Of a stretch of 19,653 bases of DNA, positions 1-8,911 are shown piece after piece. A program made the position numbers and the translations under genes. The stretch's first letter is position 1. Each line of letters begins with the position of its first letter. This stretch comes from Vulcanimicrobiota bacterium (GTDB lineage Bacteria; Vulcanimicrobiota; Vulcanimicrobiia; Vulcanimicrobiales; Vulcanimicrobiaceae). The notes under the pieces are model-generated. The model worked only from the letters and a program-made list of their open reading frames with translations, was not told the DNA's origin and searched no databases. The stretch lies in NCBI GenBank assembly GCA_014305015.1, contig JACRUB010000043.1, positions 1 through 19,653 of the forward strand, in the 5' to 3' direction.

Positions 1-3000
1 GGCTGGGCGCCTGGCACGACTCCACTGAGCGCGACGCCTTCGGTGATTGCCTGATTGCGAATCTCCAGCGGCAGCTTGACTGCGTCCGATGTAGCACCAA
101 GGCCGGCTTTGAACTGCATGGTGCCAGAGGATCCGGTCCCGACATTCATTGGAAAACGAAAGGCTTGCGTCGCTTGGGCGAGTTGCTCTTGTTGCTGCAT
201 CCTTTGCGAATGCTGCGCCACAAAGAAGAGCGCGCCGCCTAGCGTTGCATCCAAACTCAGCGTGCCAAATGTCGCGGTCGTGTTCGTAATTGCGACGCCG
301 CCGTCGAAGGTATCGCCACTGCGGGCAAATTGCGGAAGAAGCGGGTTCGCGATGAGCGGTTTGGTTGAGATAAATGTCCCGTCACCGACCGCGAAACGGA
401 AGTCGTCTCCATCTCCGAGCGCGACGGCCATGACCCGCCAAGTAGTTAAGTCGTCCGGCATTTTAAAGGAGACGCTGACTTTGCCGGCGCCGTCTGTTTG
501 CACGGCACCGTAATAGGCGAGCTGTTGGAAATTCCGCCGGATGCGTGTGCTGCCCGAGCCTTCCATAAAGCCGCCGCCGTAGCCGAAGCCCTTTCCAAGC
601 GGAGATGTGAGCGGTGATAAAACAACGCTCGGACGGCTGTCGCTCAGACGCGTTGAAATTGGTTGATCCGCGTAGACGATTTTTACCAAATCCGGTAACC
701 GGTATCCGGTGAGCTGCAGTATCGCATCGGTGACGACCAGGACCGCGAGTTCTCCGCGGGCGGCGGAGCCGTCCGAATGTTTCAGCACGAGGCTCACGGT
801 TTGCGAATCGCCGGGAGAAACTTTCGCGCGCGCCGGCGCGATGGCGAGTTTGAGATACTTCGCGTCGATATTGGTGGAAAAAGACGCAAACCCGATGCGC
901 ACCAGACTGTCGAGCGAACCGGCGGCAAGTTTTTCGAGCGGCTTGCCGCGTCGCACAAGCACGACCTGAGCGGCTGCATTCGGCAGCATTTCCGGCGTGA
1001 CGCGAAACGTGATCCGCGGCGCTCCGCCGCGCACCGAGGTTCGGCTCGTGAAGAGCGCCTTCTCTCGAACTACGGAAAAATAGAGATCGGCCTGCGGGTA
1101 TGGCGACTGCACGAGCGCGGTTGCGAGATCGCCCGGCTTGTACGATGCTTTATCGAGCGTCACTTTGACCTGCGCGGGATTCTCTGCATTCCACCGCACT
1201 TGGTCGGGTCCCGAGACCCAAATCTGTGTATCGGTTTCGCTTGCGTCCGACTGCCCTCCGGCAAACGTGGCGCGAATACGATACGCGCCGGCCACGCGCG
1301 CCCTAAGCGAAACACTTTGTACGGCCGAAGTGGACGTCGTATCGGCAGTGTCGACCGTTGCATATTTCACGGAGTTGCGCGCGGCTTCTCCGCCTTCGAT
1401 CGCCTGCGACGCGGCACTGTACGTCATCGCCTGCAACTCGACGTGCACTCTTTGACGCTCCACGGTTTTGCCGTCCGGGTCCGTCACGATGACCTTGATG
1501 GGAATCGCTTTGCCTTCATCGGCAACGAAATCGTTTTGCAGACCAATGAGAGCAGCGCTCGGGAGGGCCGTAAAGTTCTTTGAATCTGCTACCGAGAGAT
1601 TGGAGACATCGGAGACTTCCATGTCGACTCGATACGTCATCGGAAAAGGAAGATCGCCCGCAACCTTTACATTCTGTGATGCCCGCCCTTGCGCATCAAG
1701 GGTCACATCTTGCTGGAGAACATCGCTCGTAACGCTTGGTGCTTGATCCGGCCAGAACCATTGTTTGCCGAAGGTGTACGCATCCCACCCTTTCGGCTGC
1801 AAGTACGCCTGCGAGCGCGTAACGTAGTAGTGCGCGCGGCCTCCTTGGAGTGGCGCCCCGAAGAGATATGCACTCTTGCCGTTCGCGGTGACCTCACCAC
1901 CCGTGGTAACGTACTTTTTGTCGAGTGCAAGGGTCACGCTAAAGTTAGGCGGTTTGAATTCCGCGACACGCAGATCACCGGAGAGCTCGTTTCCATTTGC
2001 ACCGACGGCCTTGATCGTGTAGTACCCGAGGGGTTGATCCGCTCCAATGTTCCACGAGAGCGAGAAGATGCCGTACCGGTCGGTGCGCCTTGATCCGAGA
2101 CTCTTTTGGTTTCCATTCGCATCGCGGAGGGTGAGTGCATAGGTGGCGTTCGCATCTTTTTTGAGCGCACCGTTTTGCAGATAGTAGGCAACGCCGGTAA
2201 AGACTCCGTGCTCGCCGGGTTGATACATCTGCCGGTCTGAGAAAATCGTTCCGCGTGAAATCGGTTTTCCGTTCGACCATCCTAGATACACGTCGTAGCC
2301 GTAGCCGCTGGAATCGTCGAGGCGCGTATACGTCCAGTCCGCCCCTTCTCGTGCGACTGCGATCAGCGCGGGCGCACTGTCTGCGGGCGCGCCCACCGAG
2401 CAGCGTTCGATCGAGGTCCCGGTCATTTGGAAGGTGCCGGCTGCATCGGTTTGTCCGGACGCGCACGGCGTCGTTGTTTTTTGACGATACACGTCGATGT
2501 TGGCATGCGCGGCCGGCGAGCCGTCCGCGAGATGTTGGACCGCGAATGAAGCGCTCTGCGGAAAGAGTTGCGCAAAGATGCCGAGGTTGGTAATGCCGAC
2601 GATCCCATAAAACTTCTCGCCCTCATGCGGCGGAGCCGTCACGCCGTATGCAAGAAAACCGGTTGCCGAGCCGAGCTTTGCGGCCACCGGTACTGCGATT
2701 GTCGCAACTTGATTTCTCGACGCCGTAATAGGAACGGAGGGCCACTGTGCGGAGGCCGGAAGCGGCGCGCTCGTTTCATCAATAGTGTCGTAGGTGAGTA
2801 GCGCGACTTCGGCTGGGGTGAGCGCGCGATAGGCGGCTTGATACCGGTTGCCGGGCAGATTAACGGCCGAATAATTTAGATGCAGCGTGTTCGTGCGCGC
2901 GAACTGGTTGAGTCCCGTAGGAGACCAAAAGTCAGAACTCAGGTCGGGTGTCTTGATGGTTGCGGTTTCCGCATTTCCGAGCGTTTGGCCGAACTGATCC

Positions 3001-4085
3001 TTGATCGTCCGGGCAATCGTGACGGTGTACGTGGTTTGCGGTGCGAGCGCATAGGAATTGATCGCGATGCTCGTATCGCCGTCACTCGCACTTGCCAGTT
3101 TCGTGCCCGGCATCGGCGATGGCGCAACGCTGACCGCGGCGAGCGCCGATGCGGCATCCAAGCCGTTGCTAAAACGCAAAATTGGATCGCCCGTTTTAAA
3201 ACGGCCGTTTGCGCTCCAGTTCGCTCCGTAAAACGACAGGGGGCCGTAGGTAATAAATCGACCGCTGAACGTTTGTTTGCTCTCAAGATTTCCGCGAGCG
3301 GGTTTGACGCCGGGCGAAATCACGAGCGAATACTGGGTATCGCCTCCGAGCGCCGCCGCAGGCTTGATTGAGTAGACGTAGTTTTGCAGCGAGGAATCAA
3401 ACGTTTTCGTTGCCGCCTCCCCGGGATCCGGCGTTTCAGTTTTCTCAAATTGCGCGGTGGCGCCCGTCCGCGTGTCGTTGTTCTTGTTTACGAAGATGCT
3501 TGAAGCGGCCAGTGAGGCTGCGTCAAGTTCCGTATTTGAGCTCACTTTAAATGAGGGGTTGACATCCAGCGAGGGGTCCTCAAGCGCGGCTTTCTCGTCC
3601 GGAGGTCCGGGCAAACCGCTGAGCTTGACGGGTTCGCTATTGAACGTCCAGGCAAAATCGCTGCCGAAAGTCTTGCCGGTGAGGTCGCTCAAACCGCCAT
3701 CGATGCTCACACGAATACGGGTGGCTTTCGGAACCGCTGCGTCGGCTTGAAATCCCACCATCTTGGGGGTGAGGAAACGGAAATGTCCGGGGAGCGCCGG
3801 CTCAATGTGAAAGGCGGCGATCTTCGCGGCTTCGTCCGGAGACTCGAGCGCTTGCACCGAAATCAATGGCGACCGAAAAATGATGCGGATTTGCGAGAGC
3901 GTCTCCACTTCGCCCTTGGGCCCGTAGTCGGCGATCATCGGCGCGAGCGTGGGCTTCGGCAGCGGCGAGACCTCGGCCAGCGGCCCGTGCACCGGCGCAC
4001 CGGCTTGCGTGGGATGACCGCATGCCGTCAAGAGAACGGCACAGGCTGTAGACAAAAAGAATATTGCGCGATTCCAAAACGGCAT
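1..4085 (-). CDS. Alpha-2-macroglobulin family lipoprotein, partial (C-terminus beyond the left edge)
   Basis: The frame is open from the ATG at 4085 to the window edge: 1361 codons with no stop in the stretches I translated. The N-terminus is a lipoprotein signal peptide, with basic R6, a hydrophobic run and lipobox L-T-A-C at residues 19-22, so the mature protein should be lipid-anchored in the envelope. Ig-like segments follow (about 45-300). A macroglobulin segment with SDRQMYQPGE sits near residue 613 and a second, DKASYKPGD, near 977. A glycine-rich patch (GFGYGGGF, about 1165) leads into the A2M domain, with MPDDLTTWRVMAVA near 1210 and TKPLIANPLLP near 1245. The thioester/complement-like C-terminal domain would lie off-window, so I cannot say whether the Cys-Gln thioester is present. 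Family role: trapping of foreign proteases at the periplasmic face, working with PBP1C in wall repair. A GGAGG six bases before the ATG supports this start. It is divergent from pbpC. Confidence 0.93.
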   Translation of the reverse strand, partial: MPFWNRAIFFLSTACAVLLTACGHPTQAGAPVHGPLAEVSPLPKPTLAPMIADYGPKGEVETLSQIRIIFRSPLISVQALESPDEAAKIAAFHIEPALPGHFRFLTPKMVGFQADAAVPKATRIRVSIDGGLSDLTGKTFGSDFAWTFNSEPVKLSGLPGPPDEKAALEDPSLDVNPSFKVSSNTELDAASLAASSIFVNKNNDTRTGATAQFEKTETPDPGEAATKTFDSSLQNYVYSIKPAAALGGDTQYSLVISPGVKPARGNLESKQTFSGRFITYGPLSFYGANWSANGRFKTGDPILRFSNGLDAASALAAVSVAPSPMPGTKLASASDGDTSIAINSYALAPQTTYTVTIARTIKDQFGQTLGNAETATIKTPDLSSDFWSPTGLNQFARTNTLHLNYSAVNLPGNRYQAAYRALTPAEVALLTYDTIDETSAPLPASAQWPSVPITASRNQVATIAVPVAAKLGSATGFLAYGVTAPPHEGEKFYGIVGITNLGIFAQLFPQSASFAVQHLADGSPAAHANIDVYRQKTTTPCASGQTDAAGTFQMTGTSIERCSVGAPADSAPALIAVAREGADWTYTRLDDSSGYGYDVYLGWSNGKPISRGTIFSDRQMYQPGEHGVFTGVAYYLQNGALKKDANATYALTLRDANGNQKSLGSRRTDRYGIFSLSWNIGADQPLGYYTIKAVGANGNELSGDLRVAEFKPPNFSVTLALDKKYVTTGGEVTANGKSAYLFGAPLQGGRAHYYVTRSQAYLQPKGWDAYTFGKQWFWPDQAPSVTSDVLQQDVTLDAQGRASQNVKVAGDLPFPMTYRVDMEVSDVSNLSVADSKNFTALPSAALIGLQNDFVADEGKAIPIKVIVTDPDGKTVERQRVHVELQAMTYSAASQAIEGGEAARNSVKYATVDTADTTSTSAVQSVSLRARVAGAYRIRATFAGGQSDASETDTQIWVSGPDQVRWNAENPAQVKVTLDKASYKPGDLATALVQSPYPQADLYFSVVREKALFTSRTSVRGGAPRITFRVTPEMLPNAAAQVVLVRRGKPLEKLAAGSLDSLVRIGFASFSTNIDAKYLKLAIAPARAKVSPGDSQTVSLVLKHSDGSAARGELAVLVVTDAILQLTGYRLPDLVKIVYADQPISTRLSDSRPSVVLSPLTSPLGKGFGYGGGFMEGSGSTRIRRNFQQLAYYGAVQTDGAGKVSVSFKMPDDLTTWRVMAVALGDGDDFRFAVGDGTFISTKPLIANPLLPQFARSGDTFDGGVAITNTTATFGTLSLDATLGGALFFVAQHSQRMQQQEQLAQATQAFRFPMNVGTGSSGTMQFKAGLGATSDAVKLPLEIRNQAITEGVALSGVVPGAQ

Positions 4086-6375
4086 GGCTCGCCTCCGCAG
4101 CTTGTCGAATTCCTCACGAATCAAAACAACCTTTTCGCTTCGACTCGCGATTCTATGCCTCGCCGCACCGGTGTTGCTCTTCTTTGCTGCGCTGGGAGCA
4201 CTTCGGATCGATGTCGCGCATTTCGAGCGGCAACAAGCCGCGGTTGTGTTTGAAGACCGCAGCGGATTACCGCTCGGAACGGTGTTGCCCTCGGATGGCG
4301 AGCATGCGTCCTCGATACCGCTCGAACGCATTGCTCCATCGTTTATTGCCGCGGTGATCGCGACCGAAGACGCGCGGTTCTACCGGCACGGCGGCGTCGA
4401 TATTGCCGCCGTTCTGCGCTCCGCACGCCAACTGGTGCAAACCGGCGCGCCTGTCAGCGGCGCATCGACCATCACTATGCAGGTTGCGCGAATGCTCTAT
4501 CACCCGCCCGCCTCGATGCGAGGTAAAGTGCGCGAAGCGTGGCTAGCGTGGTGTATCGAGGCCGGTTCGAGCAAGAACGCAATTCTCAGCGCTTATGTGA
4601 ACCGGTTGCCGATGGGCGGCAACCTTTACGGGGTAGAGGCTGCTGCGCAAAGCTATTTCGGCGCACAGGCCGCCGATTTGGACCTGGCTCAGTCCGCATT
4701 GCTCGCAGCCATCCCGAACGATCCCGTCCGGTTGAATCCACGCACGCATTGGCGCGCACTAAAGAATCGCCAGTTCTACATCCTCCAGCGGATGCGCGCG
4801 ACGGGTGCGGTCACGGATGCGCAAGCGCAACGAGCCGCGGGCGAGGATCTTCATCTCGCTGCGCCGGCACGCGGAATTCTTGCAGGTGCGCATCTGCTTT
4901 TTGCGCTTGCCTCGAACCTCCCCGTGCATACATCGCACGTTCGCACAACGATCGACCGGCCGCTCCAGCAGTTTATTGAAACGCAAATGCGAGCACTCTT
5001 GGCGGCGCTTGCGGAGCGCAACGTCCACCAAGGCGCGGCGCTGGTCATCGATAACCGGACCGGCGAGGTGCTTGCCTATGTTGGATCGCCCGACTATTTT
5101 GACGACGACAATCACGGGCGTAACGACGGCGTACGGGCACTTCGTCAACCCGGCTCGGCACTCAAACCATTCCTCTACGAGTTGGCCCTTGAGCGGGGCG
5201 TGGTCCAGCCCAATTCAATCTTGGCCGACGTTCCGGTAACATATGCGATTGCAAACGGCCAACTGTATTCACCATCCGATTACAGTAACGCGTATGCAGG
5301 CCCAGTTCGCGTGCGGCTTGCGCTTGCGAATTCGCTCAACGTTCCCGCCGTGCGCGTGCTCTCGCGTGTCGGCACCGGCGTGTTCTTGGATCGCTTGCAT
5401 GCGCTCGGCTTCGAGCATCTAACGCGTCCGCCCGAATACTACGGTCTCGGGCTCACGCTCGGCGGCGGCGAAGTCAGTTTGTGGGAACTTACGCACGCGT
5501 ACCTCACGCTTGCGCGCGCCGGTTCGGCGATTCCGTTGCGCACCGTTATTTCCAACGATGCTCCCAACGGCGCGCAAACCGGATCGCCGCGACTCTGGTG
5601 GCTCATCACCGACTTCTTGAGCGATTCTCATGCGCGCGCGCATTCATTCGGCGCCGCTTCCATTCTCGATCTGCCTTTTCCAACAGCCGTAAAAACCGGC
5701 ACCTCGTCGGATTTTCGCGACACCTGGACGGTCGGCTATTCGAGGGAGTATACGGTTGGTGTGTGGGTCGGCAATTTCAACGGAGCGGCGATGCGGCATG
5801 TTTCCGGTGTAACCGGCGCTGCGCCGCTGTGGCACCGCATCATGCTACGTCTGCACCAAAATCACGAACCGCTGCCCTTTTCGAAACCGGCGGGATTCGT
5901 ACGGCGGTCAATTTGCGCAAGTTCTGGCCTAAAACCGCTCACAAATTGTGATGCCGTGGTCACAGAGTATCTGTCTCCGGCGCAAGTTGTATCCTATGGC
6001 AAACCGGGTCGGAGCACCCTCCCACGCACCTATGATGAATGGCTCGGTGCGCAAGGTGTAGCGCCTGTGAGGGCGAGCGATGTCCGCATTCTCTTCCCGC
6101 ATCAAGATGACCGGTTTATTTTGAATCGGACCGACGATGCGATCGAAGTCGCCCCCATGCAGGCGATCGCCTTTCACGTTCGCACCTTCGTCAACGCACC
6201 GGTCACGTGGTCGCTCAACGGCGTACGCGTTGCTACGACGGCAAGCGACACCTATACCTGGAGACTCCGCCCCGGCACGTGGCATTTGGAGAGTCAAACA
6301 GCAGCGCGTCACGACTCCGTCACATTCACGGTCGTACGCGCAACGCAACGAACCCGACGCGGATTTTCTTTCTAG
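4084..6375 (+). CDS. pbpC: Penicillin-binding protein 1C (bifunctional transglycosylase/transpeptidase)
   Basis: A 763-residue inner-membrane enzyme of usual PBP1C length that polymerises lipid II into glycan strands and may cross-link them. A short basic cytoplasmic tail precedes a membrane anchor (about 20-41). The GT51 domain shows ATEDARFYRHGG (catalytic Glu about 95), GASTITMQ (about 126-133) and YVNRLPMGGNLYG (about 171). The transpeptidase domain has all three motifs: S-A-L-K (about 358-361), S-L-N (about 417-419) and K-T-G (about 537-539). The last 100 residues resemble the BiPBP_C domain specific to PBP1C. Its divergent partner is the alpha-2-macroglobulin, the same pairing as E. coli yfhM/pbpC although there the two genes are co-oriented. 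The ATG is the only one available after the in-frame TGA at 4015, yet it has no visible Shine-Dalgarno sequence and overlaps the macroglobulin ATG by two bases. A GTG or TTG further in would cut into the membrane anchor. Confidence 0.95.
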   Translation: MARLRSLSNSSRIKTTFSLRLAILCLAAPVLLFFAALGALRIDVAHFERQQAAVVFEDRSGLPLGTVLPSDGEHASSIPLERIAPSFIAAVIATEDARFYRHGGVDIAAVLRSARQLVQTGAPVSGASTITMQVARMLYHPPASMRGKVREAWLAWCIEAGSSKNAILSAYVNRLPMGGNLYGVEAAAQSYFGAQAADLDLAQSALLAAIPNDPVRLNPRTHWRALKNRQFYILQRMRATGAVTDAQAQRAAGEDLHLAAPARGILAGAHLLFALASNLPVHTSHVRTTIDRPLQQFIETQMRALLAALAERNVHQGAALVIDNRTGEVLAYVGSPDYFDDDNHGRNDGVRALRQPGSALKPFLYELALERGVVQPNSILADVPVTYAIANGQLYSPSDYSNAYAGPVRVRLALANSLNVPAVRVLSRVGTGVFLDRLHALGFEHLTRPPEYYGLGLTLGGGEVSLWELTHAYLTLARAGSAIPLRTVISNDAPNGAQTGSPRLWWLITDFLSDSHARAHSFGAASILDLPFPTAVKTGTSSDFRDTWTVGYSREYTVGVWVGNFNGAAMRHVSGVTGAAPLWHRIMLRLHQNHEPLPFSKPAGFVRRSICASSGLKPLTNCDAVVTEYLSPAQVVSYGKPGRSTLPRTYDEWLGAQGVAPVRASDVRILFPHQDDRFILNRTDDAIEVAPMQAIAFHVRTFVNAPVTWSLNGVRVATTASDTYTWRLRPGTWHLESQTAARHDSVTFTVVRATQRTRRGFSF
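4092..4096 (-). promoter_or_regulatory. Shine-Dalgarno GGAGG of the alpha-2-macroglobulin gene
   Basis: On the minus strand GGAGG is followed by six bases (CGAGCC) and then the ATG at 4085-4083. This is ideal spacing and decides the start of the macroglobulin gene. The site lies inside the first codons of pbpC on the other strand. Confidence 0.75.
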
Positions 6376-6383
6376 GAAGGAGT

Positions 6384-6401
6384 CATTCTGAGTTCAGAAT
6401 G
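6384..6401. repeat. Perfect 8-bp inverted repeat between convergent genes
   Basis: CATTCTGA and TCAGAATG flank a GT centre, just after the pbpC stop and overlapping the 3' end of the convergent HD-GYP gene. It could be a weak bidirectional terminator or a palindromic protein site. It is AT-balanced, has almost no loop and lacks a clear T-run, so termination is unproven. Confidence 0.4.
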
Positions 6402-7572
6402 GGCTTGGTTCGTGGATTTGTTGCCCGAACGAATGCGCTAAGACATCCGCGTCGGTAATCGGCGGCGGGGGGACGACCGCACCCATATCGATGAGTTCGA
6501 CAAAGCGCGCAACGCACTCACGGTCCCATTGCGTGCCTGCGCCGCGCATAAGCTCCGACCGTGCGAATTCAACGGTCAGCGCGCGCCGGTAGGGCCGGTC
6601 GGTGGTCATGGCATCGTAGGCATCCGGTGATGATGCACGATACACGGAACGATGCTGCGCATCGCTTCAACTTCGCTCAAGATCTCGGCTGCGATGTCGG
6701 GTTGGAAATTGATGACGCTGCGTTCGCGTTCGTCGAATTTCCCGGGCTTGAGAAGTATGGCATCCGGAATGCCGATCTTTCCGAGATCGTGCAAGAGCGC
6801 CGCGTGTTCGACCGTCGTAACGAATTGCGGCGGACATTTCATGAGTTCGGCACATTTGCGACTATAGACGGCAACGCGCTGCGAATGTCCGGCGGTATAC
6901 GGATCGCGTTTATCCACGATCTGCGCGATGCCGCTGATGGTTTGCACGAATGTTTCGCCTGCAAGGCGTTGCCTGCGGTTGAGTTCGCGTTGCGCAGCGA
7001 TAGCAAGCGTGAGGAGTGAAAGGAAGATCAAGAGCACGGCGCCGAGCGTCGCACCGATGACGACTCGCTGTTCGGGTGCGTCTTGTGCGCGCATCTGCGC
7101 CAGAGAAAAGTCGATTGCGATGACTGCGGAATACAGCGAGCTCGTACGCGATGCGATCGGCACGTAGCCGGTCATCAAACGTTCGTTTTTTGAACCTTGC
7201 TCGCTTCCACGAACGACGTCCTGCGCCGCGATCGCGGCCGCGACGCCCTGGCGGTCGGGAAGTCCATTACTCGGAAAGAGCGCCGTCCCGTCGGGCCAAT
7301 ACACGCGCACCCCACGAACGTATTCTTGAAAACTCGAGGCTTGGCCGGCACCTTTTGCGATATCGTTATAGGTGCCGTTGAGGCTTTTCGTACGCGGATC
7401 GACTCTCGAGAGCGGCGAGCAATGCGGACGTTTGTCCGACCGAAGTGGTCGTCAAATTGTTTTCGAGCACCTTTTGTTGCTCGCGATCCAACACATAAGC
7501 AAGGCCGACGGCCGTAACGACCGCAGCGAAGAATGTGACCAGCGTGAAGCGCGCGAGAAAGGATCGAAGCAC
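6394..7572 (-). pseudogene. Membrane-anchored HD-GYP domain protein, frameshifted and internally deleted
   Basis: Three pieces in two frames together spell one HD-GYP sensor. Piece 1 (from GTG 7572) has an N-terminal membrane segment and a predicted extracytoplasmic stretch. The frame breaks near 7405: LLAALESR in the first frame should continue as VDPRTKSLNG in the next, as if one base were extra. Piece 2 (to the TGA at 6606) carries a second membrane segment (VVIGATLGAVLLIFLSLL) and the first half of the HD-GYP domain, with GHSQR and the metal motif HDLGK (about 6779-6793). It runs out of frame just after IVHHH. Piece 3 (stop at 6394) resumes at DAYDAMTTDRPYRRAL. Between IVHHH and DAYDAM the family normally has about 26 residues including DGSGYP; these are absent. 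Intact relatives hydrolyse cyclic di-GMP or related dinucleotides. This copy should be inactive unless the lesions are assembly errors. It is the last gene of the msrA-msrB-cfa operon, 10 bases after cfa, with AAGG four bases before the GTG. Confidence 0.85.
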
Positions 7573-7582
7573 GATACCTTAC

Positions 7583-8902
7583 TTATCGGCCGGAGGGAGT
7601 CTCCTCGTGATCACGGTAGAGATCGCGGCGCGTGGCGGGTAATTCAACCGAGCCGTCTGTGAGTGGTTTGGCAAGGAGGGACTGGAAAAGCCCCAGACGT
7701 CCAACGCGAAAACCTTGCGCGCTGCCGGCCATGTAGATACGCCACGTACGGTACGCTTGGAGTCCGGCCGCGGCAGTGGCCTGAGCTTTTGCGGCTTCGA
7801 GATTCGACACCCAAGCGCGCAGCGTGCGCATGTAATGCTCGCGTAAATTTTCAACGTCACGGATCTCGAAGCCGCTGCGCTCTGCAATAAGTATCGAGTC
7901 GGAAACCGGAAGCAGCTCGCCGTCGGGGAAAACGAAACGTTCGATAAATCCGCCGGACTTGTAGCCGCGGCGCCCAGGGCTTTGATCAGCGATTCCGTGA
8001 TTTAAGAAAAGTCCACCCGGCCGCAGAAGCGCATAGGCTTTGCGAAAGTATTCCGGCAGCTTGGATCGTCCAACGTGCTCCACCATCCCGATACTCGAAA
8101 TTTTATCGAACGTGGAATCCGCAAGTTCCCGGTAATCGCGCAGCTGCACGCTTGCAACCCCGGCAAGCCCTTCGGCCTCGATGCGGGCTTGAGCTTCCTC
8201 ACACTGGCTGCGGCTTAAGGTAACGCCGACGACGCGCGCTCCGAAGTGCTTTGCCGCGCGAACGACGAGCGCGCCCCACCCGCAGCCGATATCCAAGAGC
8301 CGATCGCCGGGCGCCAACCGAAGTTTGCGCAGCACATAGTCGATCTTTGCATTCTGCGCTTGCTCGAGCGAGTCGACGCCTCCATCAAAGTACGCGCACG
8401 AATACACGAGTTGTTCTCCGAGAAAACTTCGGTAGAATTCGACCGGTTGATCGTAGTGAAAACCGATCGCTTCGCGATCGCGCTGCGCGGAATGAACGCG
8501 GCCGCGCAGACGTGCCTCACGCAAGGACGGCATTTTTTCTTTTGGGAGGCGGAGCAACAACCCAAGAAGTGCGGGCAGATTTTGTTTCTTGAAGTGCTGG
8601 ATGCTCTCGCCTATGACATCGATCGCACATTCCGCGTTGCCATCGACTTCGAGAAGGCCGGCGGCTAGAGCACGCCCCGCGTTGAGATCGATCGGTGCGC
8701 GTAACGCAAGTCGAAGCGTGCCCGGTGTTGCGATGCGTAAGGTGAAACGATCCTCACCTTTTGCCGGCACTTGCGTACCGTCCCAAAACGCGATGGAGAA
8801 ATCTTGCGCAAAACGGTCGCCGAAGAGCGATTGCAAAATTGCAAGAGCAATTCGCGTGTTCGGATCTGGCGATGCAACGGACGGCTTTTCGAGCACCCGC
8901 AT
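7583..8902 (-). CDS. cfa: Cyclopropane-fatty-acyl-phospholipid synthase (S-adenosylmethionine-dependent)
   Basis: A 439-residue enzyme that transfers a methylene from S-adenosylmethionine to the cis double bond of membrane phospholipid acyl chains, a classic acid- and oxidative-stress membrane change. The N-terminal third is the lipid-binding domain. The Rossmann methyltransferase domain has LDIGCGWG at about 203-210. Residues matching the bicarbonate and catalytic site of E. coli Cfa are visible: Cys in YSCAYF (about 169), Glu in GMVEHVG (about 275) and His in LNHGIA (about 302), followed by FVFPDG. Length is close to the family norm (E. coli 382) with a slightly longer N-terminus. It starts 9 bases after the msrB stop, and its own stop is 10 bases before the HD-GYP start, so it belongs to the same transcript. 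The only ribosome-binding candidate upstream is GAGGT at long spacing, so translation may be coupled to msrB. Confidence 0.93.
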   Translation of the reverse strand: MRVLEKPSVASPDPNTRIALAILQSLFGDRFAQDFSIAFWDGTQVPAKGEDRFTLRIATPGTLRLALRAPIDLNAGRALAAGLLEVDGNAECAIDVIGESIQHFKKQNLPALLGLLLRLPKEKMPSLREARLRGRVHSAQRDREAIGFHYDQPVEFYRSFLGEQLVYSCAYFDGGVDSLEQAQNAKIDYVLRKLRLAPGDRLLDIGCGWGALVVRAAKHFGARVVGVTLSRSQCEEAQARIEAEGLAGVASVQLRDYRELADSTFDKISSIGMVEHVGRSKLPEYFRKAYALLRPGGLFLNHGIADQSPGRRGYKSGGFIERFVFPDGELLPVSDSILIAERSGFEIRDVENLREHYMRTLRAWVSNLEAAKAQATAAAGLQAYRTWRIYMAGSAQGFRVGRLGLFQSLLAKPLTDGSVELPATRRDLYRDHEETPSGR

Positions 8903-8911
8903 GCCCCGATA

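Noticed and set aside
670..720. CCGGTAACCGGTATCCGG repeat-like stretch
   Set aside because: It is inside the macroglobulin coding sequence and explained by codon use; no flanking structure supports a regulatory element.
1..1000. Search for the thioester Cys-x-Glu-Gln motif of alpha-2-macroglobulins
   Set aside because: The visible part ends within the A2M domain; the thioester domain would be beyond the left edge, so neither presence nor absence can be stated.
777..1583. 268-codon open frame on the plus strand
   Set aside because: It is antisense to the macroglobulin gene, rich in Arg and His as expected for a shadow of a GC-rich gene, and shows no domain.
4000..4083. Promoter for pbpC inside the macroglobulin 5' end
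   Set aside because: GAATAT near 4059 is AT-rich, but no matching -35 hexamer stands at a suitable distance, so I do not call it.
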